From an uncultured Mycoplasmatota bacterium (lineage in GTDB: Bacteria; Bacillota_I; Bacilli_A; RF39; UBA660): a stretch of 14,793 nt of DNA. The translations under genes and the position numbers were made by a program. The notes beneath the pieces were generated by a model. It was not told where the DNA came from. It did no database searches and saw nothing but the letters and a program-made list of their open reading frames with translations. This document shows, piece after piece, positions 1 through 8,100 of the stretch (position 1 is the stretch's first letter; each line of letters opens with the position of its first letter). Where the stretch lies: contig USET01000012.1 in assembly GCA_900553765.1 (NCBI GenBank), positions 1 through 14,793 on the forward strand, written 5' to 3'.

Positions 1-296
1 TCTTCTTTCATTTTTTTTAGTCCCTCTGCTTCAAATCGGCTATCCTGATCCATCGTCAAAAGATATCGATATCCCTCTTCATTTGCGAATTGAGCGGCCT
101 GATTTAAGGCAAACCCTATTCCCTTATTTTCATCGTTCTGAATATATTTTGCTTTCTTCATCGTAAATAAATCTCGATGACTTTCTTCGCTATTATCAAT
201 AATATATAAGCGGTCTAATTCACCTATATACGTCTTTATATTTTCTATCACATCTTCTTCAGGGTGAAATAAAACTACAACACCACATAACTTCAT
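1..296 (-). CDS. Family 2 glycosyltransferase, rhamnosyltransferase type (N-terminal part, cut by window edge)
   Basis: The first 98 residues are visible; the gene continues off the left edge. The start MKLCGVVVLFHPEED is the opening beta strand of a GT-A glycosyltransferase of family 2. It is followed by YIIDNS (residues 31-36), NKGIGFALNQ (57-66) and LLTMDQDS (79-86), where DQD is the metal and nucleotide-sugar binding DxD motif. The combination of NxGIxxALN and TMDQDS is typical of bacterial rhamnosyltransferases, which move rhamnose from dTDP-L-rhamnose onto a growing glycan at the inner face of the membrane. That fits the complete dTDP-rhamnose pathway upstream. The ATG lies 14 nt after the muramidase stop, with a modest AGAGAG site (307-312) overlapping that stop, so the two are probably co-transcribed. 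Family is confident. Rhamnose as donor is inferred from motifs and context, and the acceptor is unknown. Confidence 0.85.
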   Translation of the reverse strand, partial: MKLCGVVVLFHPEEDVIENIKTYIGELDRLYIIDNSEESHRDLFTMKKAKYIQNDENKGIGFALNQAAQFANEEGYRYLLTMDQDSRFEAEGLKKMKE

Positions 297-310
297 AGAT
301 ATCACACTCT

Positions 311-3300
311 CTAATATTTTTTATAAGCAATATTTCGATCTACAACACCTGAGATTCCAGCAACAGTTCCTTCTGAAGTATATTGCCATATCTCATATGG
401 ACCATTATAGGAACTTGGGTGAGATAACGGATCGTCCTTAGATGTATAATGCGCTAACCACACCTCATAATTTGGAAGTTGACTCATATCTAAATTCAAC
501 TCTAAAAATGATTTGTTTGAATATACCATCGGTTTATAACCATAACTAGTAATTCGATCCATAAACGCTTTTACGATAATCGTACGTTGCTGTGTCGTTA
601 AAAAGTCTGCTCTTCCCGCATTCGTACCAGTAAATTCTGTATCGATCACGATTGGTAATTTCACTAAGCCTCCCGCTTGATAAGCATTTAAACGACTCAC
701 TACGAAATCAGCTTCCTCGATTGCCTCTTGTACTGTAATTGCCTGACTATAGAAATAAACACCAATATCTATTCCTGCATCTCTTGCACCAATTAAATTT
801 TGATAAAATTTCGGATCTTCTGCAATCTCACCCGTTCCATATCCTCGATATCCAGCTCGGATAATGGCAAACGAAATGCCATCGTTGCGGACTGCTTGCC
901 AATTAATATCTTTTTGATAGCTTGATACATCGACTCCAAAATAAATATTATCGTATAATACTACCTCTTTTGTCGTTTCATCTAAAAGCTCATTTAATTT
1001 AGAATACCATCTAATTGTCAATTTATGACGTCCTTCTGGTAACTTAGATATATCTATGTTGGTTGCAAACCCTGGAGTCGGATTCGTTGCAGCGCCACCA
1101 TATCCAGGAACAGATGCTATGACATCAGGTCTAGGTCCATATGCCATCGTTGCATTTTGATCAACACCATCTACATATACTTTGATGTAAGAACCTGGTA
1201 GTTCTGAAAGTGCCCATCCTCCTACGAAAAGTACGTCTTCATTGAGTAAGTTTGAATGCGGAGCTTCCAAATTGACAATTCCATCGTATTTCTTCAGATA
1301 GAAAGTTCTATCTAACGATTGAATCACATCATTTGTAATCAAATCGACAGTCTGAATTGTGATTGTATGTTTGCCATCTTTAAACCCTTCCATATTAAGT
1401 GTTCCACGGAAGAATGGCTTTGAATTTGTCGCAAGTCCACCGTAGTTATCTCCAATTGCTGCAATCACATCTTCAGACTCACTCCGTGTAAGTTCGACAT
1501 TTTGAAGAACTCCGTCGATCAATACTCTAGTTGTCTTATTTACCGCATTCGATACATCCCATCCTGAAATAGCCATAGAACGGTTTACAGTCTGTTCTGG
1601 TTCCGGACGATTTAAAATGATTTTTCCTTCATATTTTTTCAAATAAATTTTAACATTTTTTGAAATGATAATTTCCTGTGTATTTTTATCGATCAATCGA
1701 ACGCTTAGTACATGCCATCCATCTTTATGCTGTTTCATATCGATGTTCGCATAAAAACCAGGTTTTGGTGTGTAAGTAATTCCACCATAACCACCATTCA
1801 TCACATCGTGGACGTCATCTCTCTCAATATAAGTAATCTCACTATCGATTTTTTGATCATCGATTGCAACTTCAATTTCTTTTTCTTTCGTATTGGCTAA
1901 TGCCCAACCACTTACTGTCATCGTATCTTTGACATTTTGTGTCGGCTGTTCAACAGTTAAATTACTTTCGTATTTTTTCAAATAGAACGTTCTAGTAACT
2001 TCTTTCAATACAGCTTGATTATCACGATTGAGCACCATGATCTTGACTGTATGTTCTCCATCTTTATATTGTTTCATATCAACATCTACGGTAAATCCCG
2101 GTTTCGCATTGGTATCGATTCCACCATACCCTTGATTCATCGCAGCATGTACATCAGGTCGTTCCCATCTAGAGATATTTCCTGTCACTTCGACTCCATC
2201 TATCAAAATTTTTAATTCATTGTTTCGATAAGCTGATAAGTACCAACCGTCTATCTTAACTGTATGATCTTCTACTTGCGTTACTTTCGGTAAATCTAAG
2301 TTGATATGCGTTTGATAAAGATCGAGCGTAATATTTTTATCGCTTCTACAAATGACTTCTCCTGTTTTCGGATTGATCGCACGTACAGATATCACATGGT
2401 TTCCATTTTGAAATGGAGTTAAATCAATCGTCGCTTGAAATCCTGGTTGTCCATTCGTAACTTTGCCACCATATGCATCTCCCATTACCTGAAACACATC
2501 TGGTCGATCGACTCTAACGATATTCGCATCCACTTTTTTATCATCTACATAAATTTCTAACGATGCATCTTTATTCTCAGTTAAAGTCCAACCACCAACC
2601 GTTACGTGACTTCCCACTGCACTAATTTTAGGTGATTCCAAAGTCATATTTCCATCGTATTTTTTGACTGTAACATTTCTAGAATCGCCCGTTAAGACTT
2701 CTCCATTGTTTCGGTCTACAATTTTAACTTCTAAAAAATAATTACCGTCTTTCTGATCATCTATATCGAAGATAGAGTAGAAGCCAGGTGTTGGATTTGT
2801 AGTAGCATCTCCATACCCTTTAATTGCTGCTAAAACATCAGGTCGACTCCCTCTCGTCGTTGTTGCATTCACTTTTTTCCCGTTTAAATAATATTCAATC
2901 TGTGCATACGGATTACTGCTCATCAACCATCCACCAACCACGGCTTCATTTTTCCATGTGGCTTGTTGTGCTGGTGTTTCCAAATGTAGTATAGTTTTCG
3001 ATTTCTGTAATGTGAAATAAGAACTATACTGATATAACACTTCTCCGGTATATGAATCGACGACATTGATTGTCAATATATGATTTCCATCCATATAGGC
3101 AGATAAATCAACCATTGTATTAAAACCTGGTTGATTATTGTTTTGATTCTTTTGGAACCCTGGATTTGCATTTACAACATCACCACGTGCAAAACGGTTA
3201 AGTGCTACAGATAATTCTTGATTATCTACATATATATGAATATCTGGATGATTGCTATCTGTCATGAGCCATCCACCAATGATGACATTGCGCCCTACTA

Positions 3301-3424
3301 CGGTATTTGGCTGTGGAGATTCAATGTACATCGACGTTCTCGTCTTTGCTTTTACTCCCGGAATGCATAACATGAAAGCGAATAACAAAACTCCAAAAAA
3401 TATAATCTTTTTATTTTTTTTCAT
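311..3424 (-). CDS. Secreted GH25 muramidase (lysozyme) with seven tandem Ig-like repeats
   Basis: This 1037-residue exported protein probably cuts the MurNAc-GlcNAc bond of peptidoglycan. Residues 1-26 are a signal peptide (MKKNKK, hydrophobic core, VKA at the likely signal peptidase I cut). Residues 31-826 hold seven repeats of about 113 residues, each with a GGW-type strand, an RPDV/GYGG segment, a TNxxPGF turn and a DGxH strand; most end in KKY. Related repeats occur in wall-associated hydrolases of Clostridia and Paenibacillus. Residues 828-1037 are GH25: GVDVSSYQ (D831), PIVIDTE (D928, E930) and IWQYTSEG...VVDRN. Repeat 1 lacks GYGG and repeat 6 has PFF for PGF. No LPXTG, SLH or choline-binding signal is visible, so retention may depend on the repeats. 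I chose the ATG at 3424 because the longer GTG start at 3445 directly abuts the -10 box, upstream of the expected transcript start. It has its own promoter and a rhamnosyltransferase 14 nt downstream. It may remodel wall around the polysaccharide, which is inference. Confidence 0.9.
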   Translation of the reverse strand: MKKNKKIIFFGVLLFAFMLCIPGVKAKTRTSMYIESPQPNTVVGRNVIIGGWLMTDSNHPDIHIYVDNQELSVALNRFARGDVVNANPGFQKNQNNNQPGFNTMVDLSAYMDGNHILTINVVDSYTGEVLYQYSSYFTLQKSKTILHLETPAQQATWKNEAVVGGWLMSSNPYAQIEYYLNGKKVNATTTRGSRPDVLAAIKGYGDATTNPTPGFYSIFDIDDQKDGNYFLEVKIVDRNNGEVLTGDSRNVTVKKYDGNMTLESPKISAVGSHVTVGGWTLTENKDASLEIYVDDKKVDANIVRVDRPDVFQVMGDAYGGKVTNGQPGFQATIDLTPFQNGNHVISVRAINPKTGEVICRSDKNITLDLYQTHINLDLPKVTQVEDHTVKIDGWYLSAYRNNELKILIDGVEVTGNISRWERPDVHAAMNQGYGGIDTNAKPGFTVDVDMKQYKDGEHTVKIMVLNRDNQAVLKEVTRTFYLKKYESNLTVEQPTQNVKDTMTVSGWALANTKEKEIEVAIDDQKIDSEITYIERDDVHDVMNGGYGGITYTPKPGFYANIDMKQHKDGWHVLSVRLIDKNTQEIIISKNVKIYLKKYEGKIILNRPEPEQTVNRSMAISGWDVSNAVNKTTRVLIDGVLQNVELTRSESEDVIAAIGDNYGGLATNSKPFFRGTLNMEGFKDGKHTITIQTVDLITNDVIQSLDRTFYLKKYDGIVNLEAPHSNLLNEDVLFVGGWALSELPGSYIKVYVDGVDQNATMAYGPRPDVIASVPGYGGAATNPTPGFATNIDISKLPEGRHKLTIRWYSKLNELLDETTKEVVLYDNIYFGVDVSSYQKDINWQAVRNDGISFAIIRAGYRGYGTGEIAEDPKFYQNLIGARDAGIDIGVYFYSQAITVQEAIEEADFVVSRLNAYQAGGLVKLPIVIDTEFTGTNAGRADFLTTQQRTIIVKAFMDRITSYGYKPMVYSNKSFLELNLDMSQLPNYEVWLAHYTSKDDPLSHPSSYNGPYEIWQYTSEGTVAGISGVVDRNIAYKKY

Positions 3425-3445
3425 CCTATCACCATACCCTTTCAC

Positions 3446-3474
3446 ATTATAACATAGTACATAACATCCAACAA
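3446..3474 (-). promoter_or_regulatory. Promoter of the muramidase gene
   Basis: On the minus strand a perfect -10 TATAAT (3446-3451) is preceded by TGT, making an extended -10, and lies 17 nt from a weak -35 TTGTTG (3469-3474). It occupies the 53-nt gap after the acyltransferase gene. Transcription would begin near 3439, leaving a leader of about 15 nt. The GGTGAT just before the ATG at 3424 matches the 3' part of the extended Shine-Dalgarno sequence. Confidence 0.6.
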
Positions 3475-3477
3475 AAA

Positions 3478-4614
3478 TTAAACAGCTTCTATATAATCGA
3501 TCGCTTTTTTCTTCATTGATTGTAACGGTTTAATATACTTACATATTTTCGCTAACAATTTTCTAATTGCTTCGACAACTAGACATCCGACAAAAATAAC
3601 AAGTGCCGTAAATAAGACGTATACAACCATAAACTTTCCATCCATATACGGTCCGACATCAAATGGTTCATACATGAAGAAATTTCTAAAGTAGAAGTTT
3701 TCATGTAACAAGTATACACCAAATGTAAGTCCTGCCACGTAATTGATCACCCTGCTTTTAATCGTAAGCGTTCTAAAAAACATAAAATAGGCAACACTTT
3801 GAATCATAACTAATGGACTATTGTACGTAAATATTCCGATTAATAAACGTCCTGAATTTAATGCTTCTCCAGCATCCTTTAAAAACGGGCTTGTCGTTTC
3901 AAGTAAATCAAGGGACAAATAATATAAAGCCACTTGAAAGAATACACATAAAACGAAAATCAGTATCGTAAAAATTTGAATTTTATTTTTGGACACATTT
4001 TTAAAATGCTCGTTCTTTTCAATTGGATATTTCATCAAATAAGCCCCTATTAAATATAGAAAAATAAATTGTACGATATCATATCCATTGTGAGCCACCA
4101 TTGCTTGACTTGTGATAAACGGAAGCACCGATAACAAGACAAATGAGATGACAAGCAATTGACGATACTGCTTTTGACTTATTTTAGAAATTAAAATATT
4201 GATATACGGAATAAAAAATAACAACAAAATATAAACATCGATAAACCAATAATTTCTAATTAGATCTAGTGGTGTTAATTCCTGAACAAACTGAAAAACT
4301 GTCATTTCGTCCGTCAAGAAAAAAGTAATCAAAGCTAATACAATCTTATAAAACCACATTTGTCCTATCAGAGAGATTGCTTTTTTCCAAGTTGATGTTT
4401 TCTTCGTCGAAAAATATCCTGTTACCAACACAAACGAATTGACATGAACAACGATAATGCACATAATTAAGATAAAAATAAATCTTAAAGTTCCCGTCGT
4501 CTTATCATATCCACCCATCGTGCATAGTACATGCCACAACACGATCATAAACATCGAAATAATACGCAATAATTCGAAGTTTGACTCTCTTTCTTTTCTC
4601 TTTACTTTTTCCAT
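3478..4614 (-). CDS. Integral membrane acyltransferase, acyltransferase-3 family
   Basis: This 378-residue polytopic protein has about ten hydrophobic segments. The N-terminus SNFELLRIISMFMIVLWHV (residues 11-29) carries the family's conserved helix with its histidine (H28). It is followed by VLVTGYFS (62-69), NYWFIDVYILLLFFIPYIN (121-139) and TFGVYLLHEN (297-306), the usual landmarks in the usual order. The family moves acyl groups, most often acetyl, across the membrane onto hydroxyls of surface sugars; the length fits. Lying between the rhamnose operon and the muramidase gene, it probably O-acylates the locus glycan, which is inference, and neither acyl group nor sugar can be read from the sequence. 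The start at 4614 is set by a GGAGGAG site ending 3 nt upstream; an ATG at 4626 with AGGGG upstream is possible and would add four residues. It has its own probable promoter, follows the rhamnose operon terminator, and has no terminator of its own before the muramidase gene. Confidence 0.85.
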   Translation of the reverse strand: MEKVKRKERESNFELLRIISMFMIVLWHVLCTMGGYDKTTGTLRFIFILIMCIIVVHVNSFVLVTGYFSTKKTSTWKKAISLIGQMWFYKIVLALITFFLTDEMTVFQFVQELTPLDLIRNYWFIDVYILLLFFIPYINILISKISQKQYRQLLVISFVLLSVLPFITSQAMVAHNGYDIVQFIFLYLIGAYLMKYPIEKNEHFKNVSKNKIQIFTILIFVLCVFFQVALYYLSLDLLETTSPFLKDAGEALNSGRLLIGIFTYNSPLVMIQSVAYFMFFRTLTIKSRVINYVAGLTFGVYLLHENFYFRNFFMYEPFDVGPYMDGKFMVVYVLFTALVIFVGCLVVEAIRKLLAKICKYIKPLQSMKKKAIDYIEAV

Positions 4615-4617
4615 AAA

Positions 4618-4624
4618 CTCCTCC
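4618..4624 (-). promoter_or_regulatory. Shine-Dalgarno site fixing the acyltransferase start
   Basis: GGAGGAG on the minus strand ends 3 nt before the ATG at 4614, with its GGAGG core 5 nt away. Part of the site overlaps the alternative ATG at 4624-4626, so the two candidate starts cannot both be efficiently used. Confidence 0.7.
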
Positions 4625-4653
4625 ATTGTTGCCCCTATTATTCCTCTTATATT

Positions 4654-4662
4654 ACTATAACA
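4654..4662 (-). promoter_or_regulatory. Probable extended -10 promoter of the acyltransferase gene
   Basis: TGTTATAGT on the minus strand is an extended -10 (TGn plus TATAGT, 5 of 6). It resembles the muramidase promoter (ATGTTATAAT). No good -35 lies 16-18 nt upstream. Transcription would begin near 4647, giving a leader of about 33 nt. Being just downstream of the rhamnose operon terminator, a separate promoter is expected here. Confidence 0.45.
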
Positions 4663-4711
4663 TAAATTCGTAGAGAATAACACCCTTTCCCCTTCATTTC
4701 TATAGCAAAAT

Positions 4712-4736
4712 AAAAAGATAGCAGCGCTATCTTTTT
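4712..4736 (-). terminator. Rho-independent terminator of the glycosyltransferase-rfbACDB operon
   Basis: A perfect 11-bp inverted repeat (AAAAAGATAGC / GCTATCTTTTT) with a 3-nt loop. On the minus strand the descending arm ends in TTTTT and continues ATTTTGC, giving the U-rich tail. The ascending arm overlaps the rfbB TAA stop (4735-4737), so the terminator is set into the end of the gene with no spacer. Confidence 0.8.
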
Positions 4737-5754
4737 ATTGTTTTTTCAATGTTTTCGCATGGGCATTTTTGTATTCACCAGATAGGATGTTATCGATCCA
4801 ACCTTGATGTTCTACATACCAGTTTACTGTTTCTTTAATTCCTTCTTCAAACGTATAAGTACGTTCCCATCCTAATTCTCTTTCGATCTTAGAAGAATCA
4901 ATTGCATAACGTAAATCATGTCCCTTGCGGTCTGATACAAATTCGATTAAGTCTTCGCTTTTTCCCAATTGTTTTAAAATCGTCTTTACAACATCTAAAT
5001 TGGTTCTTTCAGAATGTCCACCTAAATTGTAGACCTCTCCTACTTTACCATTTCTAACAATCATATCAATTCCAGTATTGTGGTCGTGAACATGGATCCA
5101 ATCACGTACGTTCTCACCAGTTCCATATACAGGAATTTTCTCTTCTTTTAATGCCTTACTAATAACAACTGGAATCAATTTTTCTGGGAATTGATATGGT
5201 CCATAGTTATTAGAACATCTACTAATCGTTGCAGGTAACCCAAATGTTCTATGGTAAGCACCAACAAGTAAATCAGCACTTGCCTTACTTGCAGAATATG
5301 GGCTAGATGCGTGAAGTGGTGTTTGTTCTGTAAATAATAGATCTGGACGATCTAATGGTAAATCACCATATACTTCATCTGTTGAAATTTGATGATATCT
5401 TTTTACTCCATATTTTAAAGACGCATCCATTAAAACTTGTGTTCCAATAATATTTGTCTGTAAAAAGATTCCAGGATTTTTGATAGAGTTATCTACGTGT
5501 GATTCAGCTGAAAAGTTGATAACGACATCAAATTTTTCTTCTGCAAATAACTTATCGATAAATTCTCTATCCGTAATATCTCCTTTTACAAATTTATAAT
5601 TACTTCTTTCTTCTAATGGTTTGATACTATTGTAATTTCCTGCGTATGTTAACGCATCTAAACATACAAACGTATCTTCTGGATATTTTTCCGTCACATA
5701 GTAAAGATAATTACTCGCGATAAATCCAGCTCCACCAGTTACTAAAAACTTCAT
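4735..5754 (-). CDS. rfbB: dTDP-glucose 4,6-dehydratase
   Basis: RfbB (RmlB) catalyses step two of dTDP-L-rhamnose synthesis, converting dTDP-glucose to dTDP-4-keto-6-deoxyglucose with bound NAD+. The 339-residue protein is an extended short-chain dehydrogenase: Rossmann motif GGAGFIAS (residues 7-14), catalytic STDEVYG (124-130) with the T-D-E active-site triplet, and YSASK (153-157) with the YxxxK pair. SRCSNNYGPYQFPEK is the nucleotide-sugar binding segment, followed by GTGENVRDWIHVHDH. The length matches the family (about 340-360). HVDNSI replaces the common HVDRSI, which is minor. The ATG follows the rfbD TAA directly, and its AAAGGAG site lies within the last codons of rfbD, which favours coupled translation. 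It is the last gene of the operon. Confidence 0.97.
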   Translation of the reverse strand: MKFLVTGGAGFIASNYLYYVTEKYPEDTFVCLDALTYAGNYNSIKPLEERSNYKFVKGDITDREFIDKLFAEEKFDVVINFSAESHVDNSIKNPGIFLQTNIIGTQVLMDASLKYGVKRYHQISTDEVYGDLPLDRPDLLFTEQTPLHASSPYSASKASADLLVGAYHRTFGLPATISRCSNNYGPYQFPEKLIPVVISKALKEEKIPVYGTGENVRDWIHVHDHNTGIDMIVRNGKVGEVYNLGGHSERTNLDVVKTILKQLGKSEDLIEFVSDRKGHDLRYAIDSSKIERELGWERTYTFEEGIKETVNWYVEHQGWIDNILSGEYKNAHAKTLKKQ

Positions 5755-6621
5755 TTATTTTGCTCCTTTCACATAAACTTTATTTAATTCTTCACTATAT
5801 CTATCTACAGCATCTTGCCAAGTTGGCAATCTGTCAAATCCATTTTCTACTAACTTATCTTTTGACAATCTAGAATTTCTAGGACGATATGCCTTCTGTG
5901 GATACTCTTCGCTCGTGATATGATTTACTTTTGTATCTTTTCCATTTGCTTTAAAAATGTACTCTGCAAAGTCAGCCCAAGAGCATTCTCCTTCGTTTGT
6001 CGCATGATAAATTCCATAGCGATCAGAATGTGCCATATCGACAAGTAAACGTGCTAAATCCACTGTGTAAGTTGGACTTCCGATTTGATCTGATACAACA
6101 CTTACTTCATCGTGAGTCTCTGCTAGTTTTAACATCGTCTTAATAAAGTTATGACCATTAATTCCAAATACCCATGAAATTCTTACGATATAGTGTTTTA
6201 ATACTTTTAAAGCTTCCAACTCTCCTAAATATTTCGTATTTCCATAAACACTTTTTGGATTCGTTGGATCTTCAGGCGTATACATTCCTTCTTTTGTTCC
6301 GTCAAATACATAGTCTGTAGAAAGATAAATTAACTTACTATCTACCTCGCGTGCTGCTTCGGCGATATTTCTAGTACCTTCTACGTTAACTTCTTCACAT
6401 GCCTCTACATTATCTTCTGCTTTATCTACTGCAGTATAGGCAGCACAGTGAAAAATGGCATCTGGTTGATATTCCGTAATCACTTCTCTTACTCTATCTT
6501 GATCTGTGATATCCATCTCAGCCGCATCCAAAGCAAGGTACTCGTGCTCATTTCTCTTCTCTAATTCTCTTACAATATCATACCCCAATTGTCCTTTTAC
6601 ACCGGTAATTAAATATTTCAT
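5755..6621 (-). CDS. rfbD: dTDP-4-dehydrorhamnose reductase
   Basis: RfbD (RmlD) performs the last step, NAD(P)H reduction of dTDP-4-keto-L-rhamnose to dTDP-L-rhamnose, the activated donor for rhamnosyltransferases. The 288 residues show the Rossmann motif GVKGQLG (7-13), FHCAAYTAVDKAE (57-69), STDYVFDG (101-108) with the catalytic threonine, and YGNTK (126-130) with the YxxxK pair. VRISWVFG and the C-terminal RPRNSRLSKDKL are also diagnostic. It lies in the cytosol between rfbC and rfbB. The ATG is 2 nt after the rfbC stop, and its AAAGGAAG site is formed by the last rfbC codons. Nothing is missing. Confidence 0.97.
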   Translation of the reverse strand: MKYLITGVKGQLGYDIVRELEKRNEHEYLALDAAEMDITDQDRVREVITEYQPDAIFHCAAYTAVDKAEDNVEACEEVNVEGTRNIAEAAREVDSKLIYLSTDYVFDGTKEGMYTPEDPTNPKSVYGNTKYLGELEALKVLKHYIVRISWVFGINGHNFIKTMLKLAETHDEVSVVSDQIGSPTYTVDLARLLVDMAHSDRYGIYHATNEGECSWADFAEYIFKANGKDTKVNHITSEEYPQKAYRPRNSRLSKDKLVENGFDRLPTWQDAVDRYSEELNKVYVKGAK

Positions 6622-6623
6622 AT

Positions 6624-7199
6624 TTACTTCCTTTCAAAATAAGTTGGACTCATCTTTAAAGTCTTATGTTTTTGATCTTTTTCAGATAATAATGGTTCTT
6701 CAATTGCATATTCGTTAAAAATTTGTTTCCATTCGATTCCTAAATCTGGATCGTTCCACAAAATTCCTGCTTCTAATTCAGGCGCATAATCATTATCTAC
6801 TAAATATTGGAAAATTGTATTGTCTTCCAAACTTACAAATCCATGTGCAAAACCACGTGGTACAAATAATTGGTGTCCATTTTCAGGTGTTAACAATACA
6901 GCGAGATGTTTTCCATAAGAAGGAGAACCTTTTCGAATATCGACAACGACATCGATTGCTTTTCCTTGAATAACTTCAACAATTTTTGCTTGGCATTTTG
7001 GATCCTTCTGGAAATGTAACCCACGTACTACACCTTTCGTACTTTTCGAACGATTTGCTTGTACAACACCATCAAACCCAATCCCATTTTTATCTAAGCT
7101 TTCTTGCATGAAGAAAGGACTAAAATATCCACGATCATCACCAAAACGATCTGGTTTGATAATATAACAATCTTCTAACTCTGTTTTAATAAATTCCAT
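6624..7199 (-). CDS. rfbC: dTDP-4-dehydrorhamnose 3,5-epimerase
   Basis: RfbC (RmlC) inverts C3 and C5 of dTDP-4-keto-6-deoxyglucose, giving the L-sugar that RfbD reduces. It is a cupin; this copy has 191 residues, normal for the family (about 180-200). Visible motifs are DDRGYFSPFF (residues 21-30), VRGLHFQ (58-64) with the catalytic base H62, the substrate lysine K72 in CQAK, LFVPRGFAHGF (111-121), QYLVDNDYAPE (131-141) with Y132 as the likely catalytic acid, and ILWNDPDLGI (146-155). It lies 22 nt after rfbA, and an AGAAGGAT site precedes the ATG. Confidence 0.96.
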   Translation of the reverse strand: MEFIKTELEDCYIIKPDRFGDDRGYFSPFFMQESLDKNGIGFDGVVQANRSKSTKGVVRGLHFQKDPKCQAKIVEVIQGKAIDVVVDIRKGSPSYGKHLAVLLTPENGHQLFVPRGFAHGFVSLEDNTIFQYLVDNDYAPELEAGILWNDPDLGIEWKQIFNEYAIEEPLLSEKDQKHKTLKMSPTYFERK

Positions 7200-7221
7200 T
7201 GATATCCTTCTTTCTATGGTA

Positions 7222-8100
7222 TTACTTCGTCTCTCTAATTACTTTTTTCAAATACTTTCCGTATGAGTTTTTCTTTAGTAATTCTGCTCTTTCATCTAGT
7301 TGTTCTTTCGTGATCCATCCGCGATAATAAGCAATTTGCTCTGGACAACAAATTACTTTGTCTTTATTGTTTTCAATCGTACGAATCATATTAGCAGCAT
7401 CTAATTGGCTATCAAATGTTCCCGTATCAAACCAAGTAAATCCTTCTCCTAATAATTCTGCTTTTAGATCACCCTCTTGTAAATACATATCATTGAGTGT
7501 CGTAATTTCTAATTCCCCACGAGCAGATGGTTTTACCATTTTTGCCTTAGCAGGAATTCCTTTTGGATAAAAGTACAACCCTGTAATCGCATAATTTGAT
7601 TTTGGGTGTTCTGGTTTTTCTTCTACACTCAACACGTTGTTGTCTGCGTCTAATTCCATAATTCCAAAACGTTCTGGATCTTTTACTTGATTTCCAAAGA
7701 TCGTAGCTTTTCCACGTTTTGCATTTTCCGTTGCATTTTCTAAAAGTTCATTAAATCCATTTCCATAGAAAATATTATCCCCTAGTACCATAGCACAAGC
7801 ATCGTCACCAATAAATTCTTCTCCTAGTATAAACGCTTGAGCAAGTCCATCTGGAGATGGTTGTACAGTATAGGAAATATGAATTCCAAATTGACTTCCG
7901 TCTTTCAATAACTTTTGAAATGAAGCCTGGTCTTCTGGTGTTGTAATCACCAAGATCTCTTTGATTCCAGCAAGCATAAGTGTAGCAAGTGGATAATAAA
8001 TCATCGGTTTGTCATACACAGGCATCAACTGCTTACTGATACCCTCTGTGATTGGATAAAGTCTTGTTCCGCTTCCTCCAGCTAAAATAATTCCTTTCAT
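7222..8100 (-). CDS. rfbA: Glucose-1-phosphate thymidylyltransferase
   Basis: RfbA (RmlA) commits glucose-1-phosphate to the pathway, making dTDP-glucose from it and dTTP. The 292 residues match the usual length. The signature GGSGTRLYP (8-16) binds the nucleotide, with lysines in [12 protein letters not shown] (22-33). [10 protein letters not shown] (80-89), LGDNIFYG (106-113) with the metal-binding D108, the EEKPEHPKS segment and WFDTGTFDS follow in the standard order. The ATG overlaps the upstream glycosyltransferase stop as ATGA, and its AGGAGG site lies within that gene's last four codons. It is the first rhamnose gene but second in the operon, so dTDP-rhamnose supply is tied to the glycosyltransferase ahead of it. 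Confidence 0.97.
   Translation of the reverse strand: MKGIILAGGSGTRLYPITEGISKQLMPVYDKPMIYYPLATLMLAGIKEILVITTPEDQASFQKLLKDGSQFGIHISYTVQPSPDGLAQAFILGEEFIGDDACAMVLGDNIFYGNGFNELLENATENAKRGKATIFGNQVKDPERFGIMELDADNNVLSVEEKPEHPKSNYAITGLYFYPKGIPAKAKMVKPSARGELEITTLNDMYLQEGDLKAELLGEGFTWFDTGTFDSQLDAANMIRTIENNKDKVICCPEQIAYYRGWITKEQLDERAELLKKNSYGKYLKKVIRETK

Noticed and set aside
1712..1900. Plus-strand open frames of 60-70 codons opposite the muramidase repeats (also 2015-2215 and 3252-3452)
   Set aside because: They lie fully or almost fully antisense to the repeat gene, lack ribosome sites, and have Ile/Phe-rich composition expected from the complement of the repeat codons.
3340..3424. Possible lipoprotein signal in the muramidase (Cys20 in FMLC)
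   Set aside because: Position -1 is Leu instead of Gly/Ala/Ser, so the lipobox is not met; VKA at 24-26 is a better signal peptidase I site.
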